64,000 nucleotides of DNA. Origin: Bacillota bacterium (GTDB taxonomy: Bacteria; Bacillota; Clostridia; Christensenellales; CAG-314). Positions 1-8,161 of this stretch are shown here, piece after piece (positions within the stretch are counted from its first letter, which is position 1; the number at the start of each line of letters is the position of its first letter). Where the stretch lies: the NCBI GenBank assembly GCA_023458375.1, contig JAEWZT010000001.1:62001-126000 (forward strand). The letters run 5' to 3'. The position numbers were made by a program, and so were the translations under genes. The notes beneath the pieces are model-generated. The model was not told the origin of the DNA. It saw only the letters and a list, made by a program, of their open reading frames with translations, and made no database searches.

Positions 1-1
1 G

Positions 2-2167
2 AAAGAGGATTCAAGAACCAATCAGCTTAAAGAAAACCTCATAAGCAAGGTTAAATATTATTATCCCAAAGATTACGAAATAATTCTTTATGCCTTAGAT
101 TTTGCCCAAAATGCCCACGAAGGGCAGCTTAGAGCAAGCGGTTCGCCTTATATTTCGCACCCCATTCAAGTAGCCGATATTTTAATTGATTTAGGTTTTG
201 ACGCCGATACCATTTGCGGCGCGCTTTTGCATGACACGGTAGAAGACACGGAGGTTACCGACCAGCTTTTAAGGGAAAAGTTCGGCGACGGCGTAGCTGA
301 TTTAGTGCAGGGCGTAACAAAGCTTGCAAAAATACAATTTAACACCATAGAGGAAGAGCAGGCGGAAAACATTAGAAAAATGTTTTTCGCGATGTCAAAA
401 GATATAAGAGTTTTAATCATAAAACTTGCCGACAGACTGCATAATATGCGTTCGCTGTCCTACCTTTCCGCCGACAGACAGCAGGTCATGGCAAAAGAAA
501 CCATTGAGATTTATGCGCCTTTGGCGGGGCGCTTAGGTATTTCGCCGCTAAAATGCGAGCTTGAAGACTTGTGCCTCAAATATCTTGACAAGCCCATGTA
601 TGACTATTTGGCGGAAAACATTGCGCAGACCAAACTTGAAAGGCAAGAAAGGGTTGACGCGATGATTATTGAAATCAAAAAGCTTTTGGCGGAAGAGGGC
701 ATTGAAAACGCGGAGATTTCGGGTCGGACAAAGCATTTTTACAGCATTTACAAAAAAATGAAGAATCAGCACAAGACGCTTGACCAAATATACGACATGA
801 CGGCTCTAAGGATTATTGTTGATTCCGTGCCCGAATGCTTTTCCGTTTTAGGCATTATTCATGCGCGCTGGAAACCTATCCCGGGACGCTTTAAAGACTA
901 TATAGCGGTGCCAAAACCCAATATGTATCAGTCTCTTCACACAACGGTTATCACCAATTACGGCGTTCCCTTTGAAATTCAAATCAGAACGGAAGAGATG
1001 CACAGAATAGCCGAATACGGTATCGCCGCACACTGGAAATATAAAGAGGGAGTGCAGGGGGATACGATGCTTGACGAAAAGCTTCGTTGGGTAAAAGAAG
1101 TTTTGGCGTATGAGCCGGATATTAAAGACAGCAAAGAGTTTTTAGATCTAATTAAAAGAGATATATCAATTAACGAAGAAATCTATGTCTTTACTCCCAA
1201 AGGCGATGTGAGGGCTTTAAACGCCAACGCTACGGCGTTAGATTTTGCCTACCTTATTCATAGCGAGGTGGGTAACCGCTGCGTAGGCACCAAAGTAAAC
1301 GGTAAAATAGTGCCTTTGGACAGAGTTTTGAAGACGGGGGACGTCGTTGAAGTGTTGACTAACCCCAACTCCAAGGGTCCTTCGCGCGACTGGCTAAAAA
1401 TCGTAATGACGTCGTCCGCAAAGGCAAAAATAAGGCAATTTTTCAAGCGCGAACTCAAAGACGAATATATCAAAACAGGCAAGTCAATGCTTGAAAGGGA
1501 CGCCAAACACCGCGGTTATACTTTGTCTCAGCTTATGACCAAAGAAGCGCTGGAAGTGCTTTTTGAGAGGTATTCCTTTAATAACGCCGAAGAAATGTTT
1601 GCGTCGGTAGGTTACGGCGGAATAACCGTAAACCAGGTGCTTACAAAGTTAATAGGCAAAAACAAACAGATGGGAGTTTTGGACGAACCCGACGTTGTAA
1701 AGCGTAAATCTGCCTCAACCAAGGAAAACGCGGTAATAGTAAAAGGCAGCAAAGACCTTTTGGTGCGTTTTTCGGGCTGTTGTTCGCCCGTTCCAGGCGA
1801 CGAGATCATAGGTTATATTTCGCGCGGGCGGGGCGTCTGCATCCACCGCGCCGACTGCAAATCAGTTAAAGCCTTTGAAAAAGAAAGGCTGGCGGAAGCG
1901 GAATGGGCAAGCATGCAAACGGCGGCTGCGTTCCCCGCAGATATACAAATCATTGCGGAAGATAAGGGAGAAGTCTTTGCCGATATAACCAAAGTTGTTT
2001 CAAACGAAAAATTACCTCTTCTTGCCATTAACGCGCGCAAAGACAAAAACCGCAATGCCGTCGCTACGATAACGGTTGAAATTACAAATCACAGCCAAGT
2101 CAACGCTTTAATAGCAAAGCTGCAAAGCCTTCCCGCCACGTTAAAGGTTTTCCGCACGACAAAATAA
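2..2167 (+). CDS. relA: Bifunctional (p)ppGpp synthetase/hydrolase Rel (5' end cut by window edge)
   Basis: Makes and degrades the stringent-response alarmone (p)ppGpp in the cytoplasm. The frame is open to the window edge, so the start codon lies outside; 721 residues are visible and only a few should be missing from the usual ~730. Order seen: HD hydrolase domain with intact LLHDTVED motif (nt 224-247), synthetase domain with the RFKD-type motif of bifunctional enzymes (near nt 889), TGS domain (about nt 1180-1360) and a C-terminal ACT domain (about nt 1930-2160). Both catalytic halves look intact, so this is a Rel rather than a monofunctional RelA. It is followed 21 nt later by an MBL hydrolase and hemZ, a known clostridial order, but the dtd gene often found directly after rel is absent. 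Confidence 0.96.
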   Translation, partial: KEDSRTNQLKENLISKVKYYYPKDYEIILYALDFAQNAHEGQLRASGSPYISHPIQVADILIDLGFDADTICGALLHDTVEDTEVTDQLLREKFGDGVADLVQGVTKLAKIQFNTIEEEQAENIRKMFFAMSKDIRVLIIKLADRLHNMRSLSYLSADRQQVMAKETIEIYAPLAGRLGISPLKCELEDLCLKYLDKPMYDYLAENIAQTKLERQERVDAMIIEIKKLLAEEGIENAEISGRTKHFYSIYKKMKNQHKTLDQIYDMTALRIIVDSVPECFSVLGIIHARWKPIPGRFKDYIAVPKPNMYQSLHTTVITNYGVPFEIQIRTEEMHRIAEYGIAAHWKYKEGVQGDTMLDEKLRWVKEVLAYEPDIKDSKEFLDLIKRDISINEEIYVFTPKGDVRALNANATALDFAYLIHSEVGNRCVGTKVNGKIVPLDRVLKTGDVVEVLTNPNSKGPSRDWLKIVMTSSAKAKIRQFFKRELKDEYIKTGKSMLERDAKHRGYTLSQLMTKEALEVLFERYSFNNAEEMFASVGYGGITVNQVLTKLIGKNKQMGVLDEPDVVKRKSASTKENAVIVKGSKDLLVRFSGCCSPVPGDEIIGYISRGRGVCIHRADCKSVKAFEKERLAEAEWASMQTAAAFPADIQIIAEDKGEVFADITKVVSNEKLPLLAINARKDKNRNAVATITVEITNHSQVNALIAKLQSLPATLKVFRTTK

Positions 2168-2188
2168 GAAAGGGGAGAAAAAGGAATT

Positions 2189-2794
2189 ATGAAAGTTACA
2201 AGTTTTCAAGTTGGTATAGTGGGCACAAACTGTTATGTCGCTGAGAACAATAAAAAAGAATGTATTATTATTGATGTTGCTTACAGCGGCGTTAAAGTTG
2301 AAGAATATATTAAAGAAAACGGTCTCAAACCCCTTGCCATTTTGCTTACGCACGGACATTTTGACCATTGCGGCGGCGCAAGATACATTTTTAAAGGCGA
2401 AAAACTTCCCGTTTACTGCCGTAAAGAAGACGTTGAGCTTGCGTCAAGCGCCTCCAAAAACAGATGGGGCGCGCCATCCCTTGACTGCGACGTAACAAAC
2501 GTTATTGAGGAGGACGACACTTTCTCAATCGGTTCGTTTGATATAAAAGTTCTCCATACTCCCGGGCATACTCCGGGAAGCGCCTGTTATTTTATAGAAA
2601 ACTATATGTTCAGCGGCGATACCCTTTTTGCCCAAGACGTAGGCAGGACAGATTTGGCGGGGGGCAGTATGATTGAGCTTAAAAAGTCTTTGCAAAAAAT
2701 TAAAGCAATTGAGGGCGATTTTACTCTCTTGCCGGGGCATGAGGAAAGCAGCACTCTGTCCTACGAAAAGCAAAACAACAGATATTTTAAATGA
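2189..2794 (+). CDS. MBL-fold metal-dependent hydrolase (glyoxalase II-like)
   Basis: A 201-residue metallo-beta-lactamase-fold protein. The metal-binding motif HxHxDH is at residues 55-60, and the sequence LHTPGHTPGS supplies the next metal histidine. GHE near residue 187 supplies the last. Members of this single-domain subfamily are called hydroxyacylglutathione hydrolase-like, but their true substrate is usually unknown, so no specific reaction is assigned. The ATG follows a purine-rich ribosome site (AAAGGGGAG). Its stop overlaps the start of hemZ by 4 nt (ATGA), which implies translational coupling in a rel-MBL-hemZ operon. Confidence 0.9.
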   Translation: MKVTSFQVGIVGTNCYVAENNKKECIIIDVAYSGVKVEEYIKENGLKPLAILLTHGHFDHCGGARYIFKGEKLPVYCRKEDVELASSASKNRWGAPSLDCDVTNVIEEDDTFSIGSFDIKVLHTPGHTPGSACYFIENYMFSGDTLFAQDVGRTDLAGGSMIELKKSLQKIKAIEGDFTLLPGHEESSTLSYEKQNNRYFK

Positions 2795-4227
2795 AAGAGG
2801 GCGTTCTTTTTCTTTATACAAACGCCGAGAGTTTTGCCGCCGAATTAGTTGAAGTGGCAAAACTTTTTATCGTAAACAGGGAAATTAAGTTTACGGCGGA
2901 AATGGGGGACGCCGACATAATTCACTTTGCCGATGCCGAAAATAATATTTTGCGTAACCGCTGTATTTATAAAGATTTGACCGAGCGCAGGCAAGACCTT
3001 GTAAGCAACGAGTTAAGCGCGCTGGAACATAAGCGCTACGCAAAAAGATATGCCAAACTTTGCCTTTACGCTTGTATGAAAAAAAGTTTTCCCGCCGCAA
3101 ACCTGCCATGGGGCGCGCTTACGGGTATCAGGCCTAGCAAGTTGGCTTATGAGATAAACGAAAGAGAGAATGCAGACTTTAAGCAAGTTTTTTTTGACGT
3201 ATTTGACGTAAAGGAAAATAAAATCAGCCTCATTTCAGATATTTTGGATATGCAAAAAGGCTTGCGCGAAAGCAATGAAAACAACGTTGACTTTTATGTG
3301 GGCGTACCTTTTTGCACCAGCAGATGCTCCTATTGTTCCTTTACAAGCGGAGAGATATCTAAGCTCAAACAGTATGTCGCGCCTTTTGTTGAGTTGTTAA
3401 GCTACGAGATTGACCGCACGAAAAATTATCTGTCAAAAAAGGGTTTTAATATCAAAAACGTTTATTTCGGCGGCGGCACGCCGACTTCCTTATCGGCTCA
3501 AAGTTTGAAAAATCTGTTAAGTTTGTTTGACTGCAAAGGGGAGTTTACCGTTGAAGCAGGGCGGCCTGACACGATAGACGAAGAAAAGCTAGGTGTTCTA
3601 AAAGACTGCGGCGTCAGCAGAATATCAATTAATCCTCAAAGTTTTAACCAAAAAACCCTTGATAAAATAGGGCGCAAGCACAGCGTTCAAGAGGTGTTTG
3701 AGAAATATCATATGGCTAGGGAAAAGGGCTTTGATATAAATATGGACTTAATCGCGGGGCTTCCGGGAGAAGATATTGACGACTTTGATTTTTCTCTTTA
3801 TTCTGCCGCAAAACTCAAACCCGAAAATATTACCGTGCATAGTCTTGCTCTTAAAAGGGGAAGTTTGCTAAAAAGCAGCGAAACGCCTGTATCAATTGAA
3901 AACGACGTTGCAAAAATGATTGATAAAGCGCGTGAAATGCTGTATCAAGAAGGGTATAAGCCTTATTATCTATACAGGCAAAAGTATGTCTCTTCGGCTT
4001 TGGAAAACGTCGGTTATTGCTTACCCCAAAAACAATGCAGATACAATATAGATATTATGGAAGAAACCACGTCCATAGCCGCTTGCGGATGCGGCGCCAT
4101 TTCAAAAAGGGTTTACCTTCTAGGAGAAAAGATTGTGCGTCAAGCTAACCCAAAGGATGTAAAAACCTACGTGGAAAACTTAGAAGACTATCTTATAAAC
4201 AAAGAAAAGCTCTTTAATACTCTATAA
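2791..4227 (+). CDS. hemZ: HemZ-type radical SAM coproporphyrinogen dehydrogenase-like protein
   Basis: A 478-residue radical SAM protein of the HemN/HemZ group, which acts oxygen-independently on coproporphyrinogen III or, in some relatives, transfers haem. The 4Fe-4S cluster cysteines are C175, C179 and C182 in the form CxxxCxxC. They are followed by the family's FGGGTPTSL glycine-rich motif and a HemN-like C-terminal half. The N-terminal ~165 residues are the extension typical of HemZ rather than HemN. It starts inside the stop codon of the MBL gene. No other haem-pathway gene is in the window, so the physiological role is inferred from the family and from the rel-linked position. Confidence 0.9.
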   Translation: MKEGVLFLYTNAESFAAELVEVAKLFIVNREIKFTAEMGDADIIHFADAENNILRNRCIYKDLTERRQDLVSNELSALEHKRYAKRYAKLCLYACMKKSFPAANLPWGALTGIRPSKLAYEINERENADFKQVFFDVFDVKENKISLISDILDMQKGLRESNENNVDFYVGVPFCTSRCSYCSFTSGEISKLKQYVAPFVELLSYEIDRTKNYLSKKGFNIKNVYFGGGTPTSLSAQSLKNLLSLFDCKGEFTVEAGRPDTIDEEKLGVLKDCGVSRISINPQSFNQKTLDKIGRKHSVQEVFEKYHMAREKGFDINMDLIAGLPGEDIDDFDFSLYSAAKLKPENITVHSLALKRGSLLKSSETPVSIENDVAKMIDKAREMLYQEGYKPYYLYRQKYVSSALENVGYCLPQKQCRYNIDIMEETTSIAACGCGAISKRVYLLGEKIVRQANPKDVKTYVENLEDYLINKEKLFNTL

Positions 4228-4354
4228 AATAGCGAAAACTATAATATTATGATATACATAGATTTCTATAATTAGTAAATGACTTTTAGTCTAATGACCA
4301 TTTTAGCCCACTAATATACCTATTTCTGTAAGAACTATAAGATTGCTTAATGTC

Positions 4355-5095
4355 TTATTTTTTACTTAGTAACACAAACCAGTCGCTCTCCCCTTCCCTA
4401 TAAGGGCTAAAATCTATTCCGCCGAATTGCTTTTCAAGCATAAAGCCGTTGTTGTAAAAGGCGGTCAAAAGTTCTTCTTTTTCGTAAAGCTGTAAGTCAA
4501 CGTTATGCCGAAAATCTTCTTTTTTTCCGTCCATAAATTCAACATAAACTGTTTGCCTTATCTCAACTTTTTTACTTACAGCGTCAAAGCGCGTATAACC
4601 TTTTTTATAAACGCGTCTGTCGGTAAAGGCGGCCTTATGAGCTTCAAAAACTCTTTGCGCGCTTTCAAAGCTTTCGTCGCCCGGCAGCCAAAGCTTTAAA
4701 GCAAGTCCGCCGTTACTTCTAAGAGCCTTGTTCAGGCACCGCAAGGCCTTGTTTATTTCGCCGATACTTGTTAGGTGATGTAAATCAGCGCTTGCTATAA
4801 AAACAAAATCAAAGGGCTTTTTTGCCGAGTAATCTCTTATATCGCCTTGGGCAAAGCACAGGTTTTTTATGCTTGCGTATTTTTTCTTTCCCTCGGAAAT
4901 CATTTCTTTAGTATAATCCAACACTGTGACGTCAAAGCCCTTTTGTGCCATATAAGCGCCCGCCTGCCCCGTCGCGCCCATAGCCGACAAAACCTTGCTT
5001 CCGTAGTTTTTCGCAAGGGCGCACCAGAATTCAAATTCGCCGCTCCTGTCGTAGGCGTCCCATTCCCAATATTTAGCGTGCTCTTTATAGCTCAT
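4355..5095 (-). CDS. Class I SAM-dependent methyltransferase, substrate unknown
   Basis: A 246-residue soluble protein with a Rossmann methyltransferase core. It has a glycine-rich SAM-binding loop (MGATGQAG, near residue 40), an acidic strand-2 end (VTVLD) and a second motif around AQGDIRDY. I cannot tell whether it acts on a small molecule, RNA or protein. It stands alone, convergent with hemZ, and has its own promoter (TTGCAC-17-TATACT) and a ribosome site AAAAAGG five bases before the ATG. Confidence 0.82.
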   Translation of the reverse strand: MSYKEHAKYWEWDAYDRSGEFEFWCALAKNYGSKVLSAMGATGQAGAYMAQKGFDVTVLDYTKEMISEGKKKYASIKNLCFAQGDIRDYSAKKPFDFVFIASADLHHLTSIGEINKALRCLNKALRSNGGLALKLWLPGDESFESAQRVFEAHKAAFTDRRVYKKGYTRFDAVSKKVEIRQTVYVEFMDGKKEDFRHNVDLQLYEKEELLTAFYNNGFMLEKQFGGIDFSPYREGESDWFVLLSKK

Positions 5096-5110
5096 AATAA
5101 CCTTTTTAAA

Positions 5111-5139
5111 AGTATAGCAAGTTATCTTCCGTTGTGCAA
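5111..5139 (-). promoter_or_regulatory. Sigma-A-type promoter of the methyltransferase gene
   Basis: On the minus strand TTGCAC (-35) and TATACT (-10) are separated by exactly 17 nt. The -10 lies 15 nt upstream of the methyltransferase ATG, with the AAAAAGG ribosome site in between. Confidence 0.7.
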
Positions 5140-5355
5140 CGGTATCAAATAAAGTCTTGCGCCCTTTTTTCTCTTCCTTTTACACAAGATAAAAAGGAGG
5201 ATATCACTTCCTAAATTCAGGAGTCAGGGTTGAAGGGAAAACACAAAAGCCGTGGCTAAAAATATTATAAAGCGTAAGAATGTAAAAAGCGGGGCAGCCT
5301 TAAAAACTCTTTTGTAACTTCGCACATTTAATTGTTAAAATGTTGAGTTAAAGGA

Positions 5356-5384
5356 TTGACAACTTTTAAGTTTTATTGTAAATT
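5356..5384 (+). promoter_or_regulatory. Promoter of the six-tRNA operon
   Basis: A consensus -35 TTGACA is followed after 17 nt by TAAATT as -10. It lies about 30 nt upstream of the first tRNA. A strong promoter is expected for a stable-RNA operon. Confidence 0.65.
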
Positions 5385-5415
5385 ATTTAGGCTGTGTTGT
5401 GCAATAAACGGCCAA

Positions 5416-5492
5416 CGGGGTGTGGCGCAGTTTGGTAGCGCGCGTGGTTTGGGACCATGAGGTCGGGAGTTCGAGTCTCTTCACCCCGACCA
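5416..5492 (+). tRNA. tRNA-Pro (TGG anticodon)
   Basis: The acceptor stem CGGGGTG/CACCCCG closes a cloverleaf. The anticodon loop is TTTGGGA with anticodon TGG, the TTCGAGT T-loop is present, and CCA is encoded. First gene of a six-tRNA operon. Confidence 0.97.
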
Positions 5493-5501
5493 AGAGTATT
5501 T

Positions 5502-5578
5502 GGGGATTTAGCTCAGTTGGTCAGAGCGGCCGGCTCATAACCGGTTGGTCCGGGGTTCGAGTCCCTGAATCCCCACCA
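5502..5578 (+). tRNA. tRNA-Met (CAT anticodon, elongator type)
   Basis: Acceptor GGGGATT/AATCCCC, anticodon loop CTCATAA, encoded CCA. A full first base pair and the absence of three consecutive G-C pairs next to the anticodon loop argue against initiator tRNA. A CAT tRNA modified to read isoleucine is possible but less likely. Confidence 0.92.
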
Positions 5579-5590
5579 AAAATTTAATAT

Positions 5591-5667
5591 GGCCTGGTAG
5601 TTCAGTTGGTTAGAACGCTAGCCTGTCACGCTAGAGGTCGAGGGTTCGAGTCCCTTCCAGGTCGCCA
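5591..5667 (+). tRNA. tRNA-Asp (GTC anticodon)
   Basis: Acceptor GGCCTGG/CCAGGTC, anticodon stem CTAGC/GCTAG around loop CTGTCAC, discriminator G, encoded CCA. Confidence 0.97.
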
Positions 5668-5671
5668 ATTT

Positions 5672-5747
5672 GCTTCGGTAGCTCAGCCGGTAGAGCAGGG
5701 GACTGAAAATCCCCGTGTCGGTGGTTCAAGTCCGCCCCGAAGCACCA
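5672..5747 (+). tRNA. tRNA-Phe (GAA anticodon)
   Basis: Acceptor GCTTCGG/CCGAAGC, anticodon stem GGGGA/TCCCC around loop CTGAAAA, encoded CCA. This is the tRNA expected to be sensed by the T-box upstream of pheS in this window. Confidence 0.97.
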
Positions 5748-5758
5748 TTTTTTAATAT

Positions 5759-5835
5759 GCTGGTGTAGCTCAATCAGGCAGAGCGATTGATTTGTAATCA
5801 ATAGGTTGTCGGTTCAATTCCGACCACCAGCTCCA
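5759..5835 (+). tRNA. tRNA-Thr (TGT anticodon)
   Basis: Acceptor GCTGGTG/CACCAGC, anticodon stem ATTGA/TCAAT around loop TTTGTAA, discriminator T, encoded CCA. Confidence 0.97.
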
Positions 5836-5850
5836 TCGGCAATTTATTGC

Positions 5851-5935
5851 GGGAGGATTCCCGAGTGGCCAAAGGGGGCAGACTGTAAATCTGTTGCGAG
5901 TCGCTACGGTGGTTCGAATCCACCTCCTCCCACCA
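5851..5935 (+). tRNA. tRNA-Tyr (GTA anticodon)
   Basis: Acceptor GGGAGGA/TCCTCCC, anticodon loop CTGTAAA. It has the long variable arm of a class II tRNA, giving 85 nt, and CCA is encoded. Last gene of the tRNA operon. Confidence 0.97.
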
Positions 5936-5940
5936 AAACA

Positions 5941-5970
5941 AAAAACCGCTATATACATAGTGGTTTTTTG
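5941..5970 (+). terminator. Rho-independent terminator of the tRNA operon
   Basis: Hairpin CCGCTAT/ATAGTGG with a short loop, flanked by an A-run and followed by TTTTTTG, six bases after the tRNA-Tyr CCA. Confidence 0.85.
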
Positions 5971-6237
5971 TTTATTTATGCACGATTTATTGTGTTTTTA
6001 GATTTCTAGGAACATTTCAGGAATAAAAACATATTTTATCTTAAACAGTCGTTGACTTTATCTACTGTTTTTCGTTTTATGGGAGGGTAAAGATGCCCGT
6101 AGTTTTAATAACCATTTTTTCCGTATAGTTATTACGACTGTTTGAAGCAATCTAAAATATTCAAGATTTAAGGCTCTTATCCGATTTCTATTTTATCTTA
6201 ATTTAAAGCAGATGCTTTGAAAATTGTCTATTTATAA
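5971..6237. other. Intergenic region with a spaced 10-bp inverted repeat
   Basis: No ORF with coding character is visible. AAACAGTCGT (6043-6052) and its exact complement ACGACTGTTT (6134-6143) bracket a 101-bp segment. This could be a remnant of a miniature element or the foot of a long RNA stem. A related TACGACTG stands near 6964 on the other side of rubrerythrin. Confidence 0.4.
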
Positions 6238-6276
6238 ATTAGTAAAAGCGGAAAACAAGTTTCCGCTTTTACTAAT
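6238..6276 (-). terminator. Terminator hairpin downstream of rubrerythrin
   Basis: A perfect 17-bp inverted repeat (6238-6254 and 6260-6276) with a 5-nt loop lies just past the rubrerythrin stop. The T-run on the minus strand is weak, but the arm itself ends in A/T-rich sequence. Confidence 0.65.
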
Positions 6277-6294
6277 ATTAAGGTTGCGATATAG

Positions 6295-6882
6295 TTATTG
6301 GAGCGGCAGCTGCACATAGCCTTGGGCATATTTGCAGACGGGGCAGATTTTCCAGGCACTTTTTAGAGTGTCTTCATGCCCGCACTCGGCGCAAACCCAA
6401 TTCTGCGGTTGAGGTTTTTTGTATAATGACCCGTCTTTTAGCATTTCGCCCACTTGCTGCAATTTTTGCATGTGAAGCGTTTCAATTTGGGCTATCATTT
6501 CAAACGCCGCCGCAATATCGGCAAATCCTTCCTTTTTTGCCGTCGCCGCGTATGCGGGATATATATTTTCCGCCTCGCTTTGCTCATTTTCCGCAGAATA
6601 TATCAGCTCCTCGGCAAGCGTGCCGCATTTAAAAGGATAACCCGTATTTATTTTTATGTCGTCAATTTTTATTGTGCAGTTTTGCGTAATAAAATTATAA
6701 TAAATGAGCGCATGAGCCATTTCATTTTTTGCAAGCGTTTTAAACAACTGCATTATTTGCTCGTAGCCTTCTTTTTGAGCCTTTTTGCCCGTAAACTGAT
6801 ATCTAGCGCCTGCCTGACATTCACCCGCAAAAGCCTTTGCCAAGTTTACCAATGTTTTTGTTCCTTCCAGATTTTGAGCCAT
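6295..6882 (-). CDS. rbr: Rubrerythrin
   Basis: A 195-residue cytoplasmic peroxide reductase of anaerobes that reduces H2O2 to water. The N-terminal four-helix diiron domain carries the first ligand motif near residue 21 (GECQAGARY) and a second glutamate cluster near residue 97 (ENEQSEAENIY). The C-terminal rubredoxin-like domain has two CxxC knuckles (CAEC and CPVC). Length and domain order match classical rubrerythrin. The ATG follows AAGGAGA. It is monocistronic, which fits a stand-alone oxidative-stress gene and supports an anaerobic lifestyle. Confidence 0.95.
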   Translation of the reverse strand: MAQNLEGTKTLVNLAKAFAGECQAGARYQFTGKKAQKEGYEQIMQLFKTLAKNEMAHALIYYNFITQNCTIKIDDIKINTGYPFKCGTLAEELIYSAENEQSEAENIYPAYAATAKKEGFADIAAAFEMIAQIETLHMQKLQQVGEMLKDGSLYKKPQPQNWVCAECGHEDTLKSAWKICPVCKYAQGYVQLPLQ

Positions 6883-7333
6883 ATAAAATTATCTCCTTAA
6901 TTTTTTAATTAAAGCTTTGCCTTTTGGTATGATTTTATTCATTTAGCAACGGTGAAATAGTTACGACTGCAATTACGTTTTGCCGATGTTAAATGATTTT
7001 CAAATATTTTTGAGATTTTCTTTATCATTTATTTAATTTTTAAGTAAAACTAGTGTCGGTGTAAGAAATAGCGTTTAAAGCCATAAATCCTGCATTTTTT
7101 AAGTGAGACAAAGATTATTAATAGCGCTTTATGACAACAAAGCAGAATGTGATACATAATGTCAGCAGATAAAAGAAAATGAAATAACGCAGAGCATCAT
7201 AGCTTACTTATAGTTAGAACAATAATAATTGCCAAAGTGCGGTGCTCTTTTAAACCAAGTTAACATTATATAGTAGCTTGTTTTTAGTAATAGTTTTGCT
7301 TTTTTAGTAATTAAATTGACTGTATAATTGTCA
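6883..7333. other. 451-nt AT-rich intergenic region between rbr and mscL
   Basis: It should hold the rubrerythrin promoter on the minus strand, but I find no convincing -35/-10 pair. No coding ORF or RNA gene is recognisable. Confidence 0.4.
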
Positions 7334-7924
7334 TTATTTTTTGTCTTGCAAAGCATTTTTAATCTCAATGAGTAAAGCTTCAATATTTTTTAAATCGCCT
7401 TGATTGGGAATAACCGCTTGTTGGGCAGGCGTTTCAAGCAAAGCGTCGGGTGCTTTTGCAATATCCTCAACAGGCGGTTTAACCTCGGTTGTGATTTTTT
7501 CGCTTTCAACTGCTTCGCTTCCCTTGTTTTTCCTGCTTTTTTTAATTCTTTTTTCAACCTTGGTCAACGCTTCTTTTGAAAGCTTATCGCCCATATTTTT
7601 TGCCGCCATAATCAGCTTAACAAAAAGAAAAACGGTAAAGCCTATAATCAAAAAATCAATAATGGTTTGCAAAAAGTTGCCCCAGTTAAGCTTTAAAGCC
7701 GATTGCGTTATTACGCCGTTAACAATTACCGCTTCGCGTAGTGTCCAGGATAATTCGCTTAGGCTATTTTTGCCCGATATCAGCACGATAAAGGGCATAA
7801 TAATGTCGTTGACTAAACTTGAAACAATTTTTCCGAATGCGCCGCCGATAATTACGCCTACGGCAAGGTCAAGTATGTTACCTTTGCTTATAAAATCTTT
7901 AAACTCGCCAAAAAACTTTTTCAT
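7334..7924 (-). CDS. mscL: Large-conductance mechanosensitive channel MscL with long C-terminal tail
   Basis: Forms a membrane pore that opens on hypo-osmotic shock. The amphipathic N-terminus (MKKFFGEFKDF), TM1 (about residues 15-45) with the gate sequence VIIGGAFG, and TM2 (about 85-108) are clearly MscL. The protein is 196 residues against about 125-150 normally. The extra C-terminal ~75 residues are charged, Lys/Glu/Pro-rich and probably cytoplasmic. It has its own promoter and a GGGGAG ribosome site. No partner gene is adjacent. Confidence 0.95.
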   Translation of the reverse strand: MKKFFGEFKDFISKGNILDLAVGVIIGGAFGKIVSSLVNDIIMPFIVLISGKNSLSELSWTLREAVIVNGVITQSALKLNWGNFLQTIIDFLIIGFTVFLFVKLIMAAKNMGDKLSKEALTKVEKRIKKSRKNKGSEAVESEKITTEVKPPVEDIAKAPDALLETPAQQAVIPNQGDLKNIEALLIEIKNALQDKK

Positions 7925-7952
7925 AAATACTCCCCTGTGTTAGCATGGCATA

Positions 7953-7981
7953 ATTCTATCAAATAATTGAACTCAAAACAA
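7953..7981 (-). promoter_or_regulatory. Promoter of mscL (extended -10)
   Basis: On the minus strand TTGTTT and TAGAAT are separated by 17 nt, with an extended TGA immediately before the -10. Confidence 0.6.
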
Positions 7982-8161
7982 CAGTTTTGCCGTCAGCGCC
8001 TCTTTTTTATTAATTAAAAAACCTTAAAAGATATTTTTTGCATTAAAATAATTTAAATATAATTAAACAAGGAAAAGGAAAAGCAAAAGTTAAAATCAAA
8101 AACAAAAACAAACGGTCATATGTTGACTTTTTTGTCAATTTACAACATAATACAAAGCGGT

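Noticed and set aside
5207..5234. dif-like site around ACTTCCTAAATTCAGGAG
   Set aside because: Only the first eight bases resemble the Bacillus dif arm; the second arm does not match.
5770..6009. Protein-coding ORFs over the tRNA-Thr/tRNA-Tyr region on both strands
   Set aside because: They are read-through frames of clear tRNA genes.
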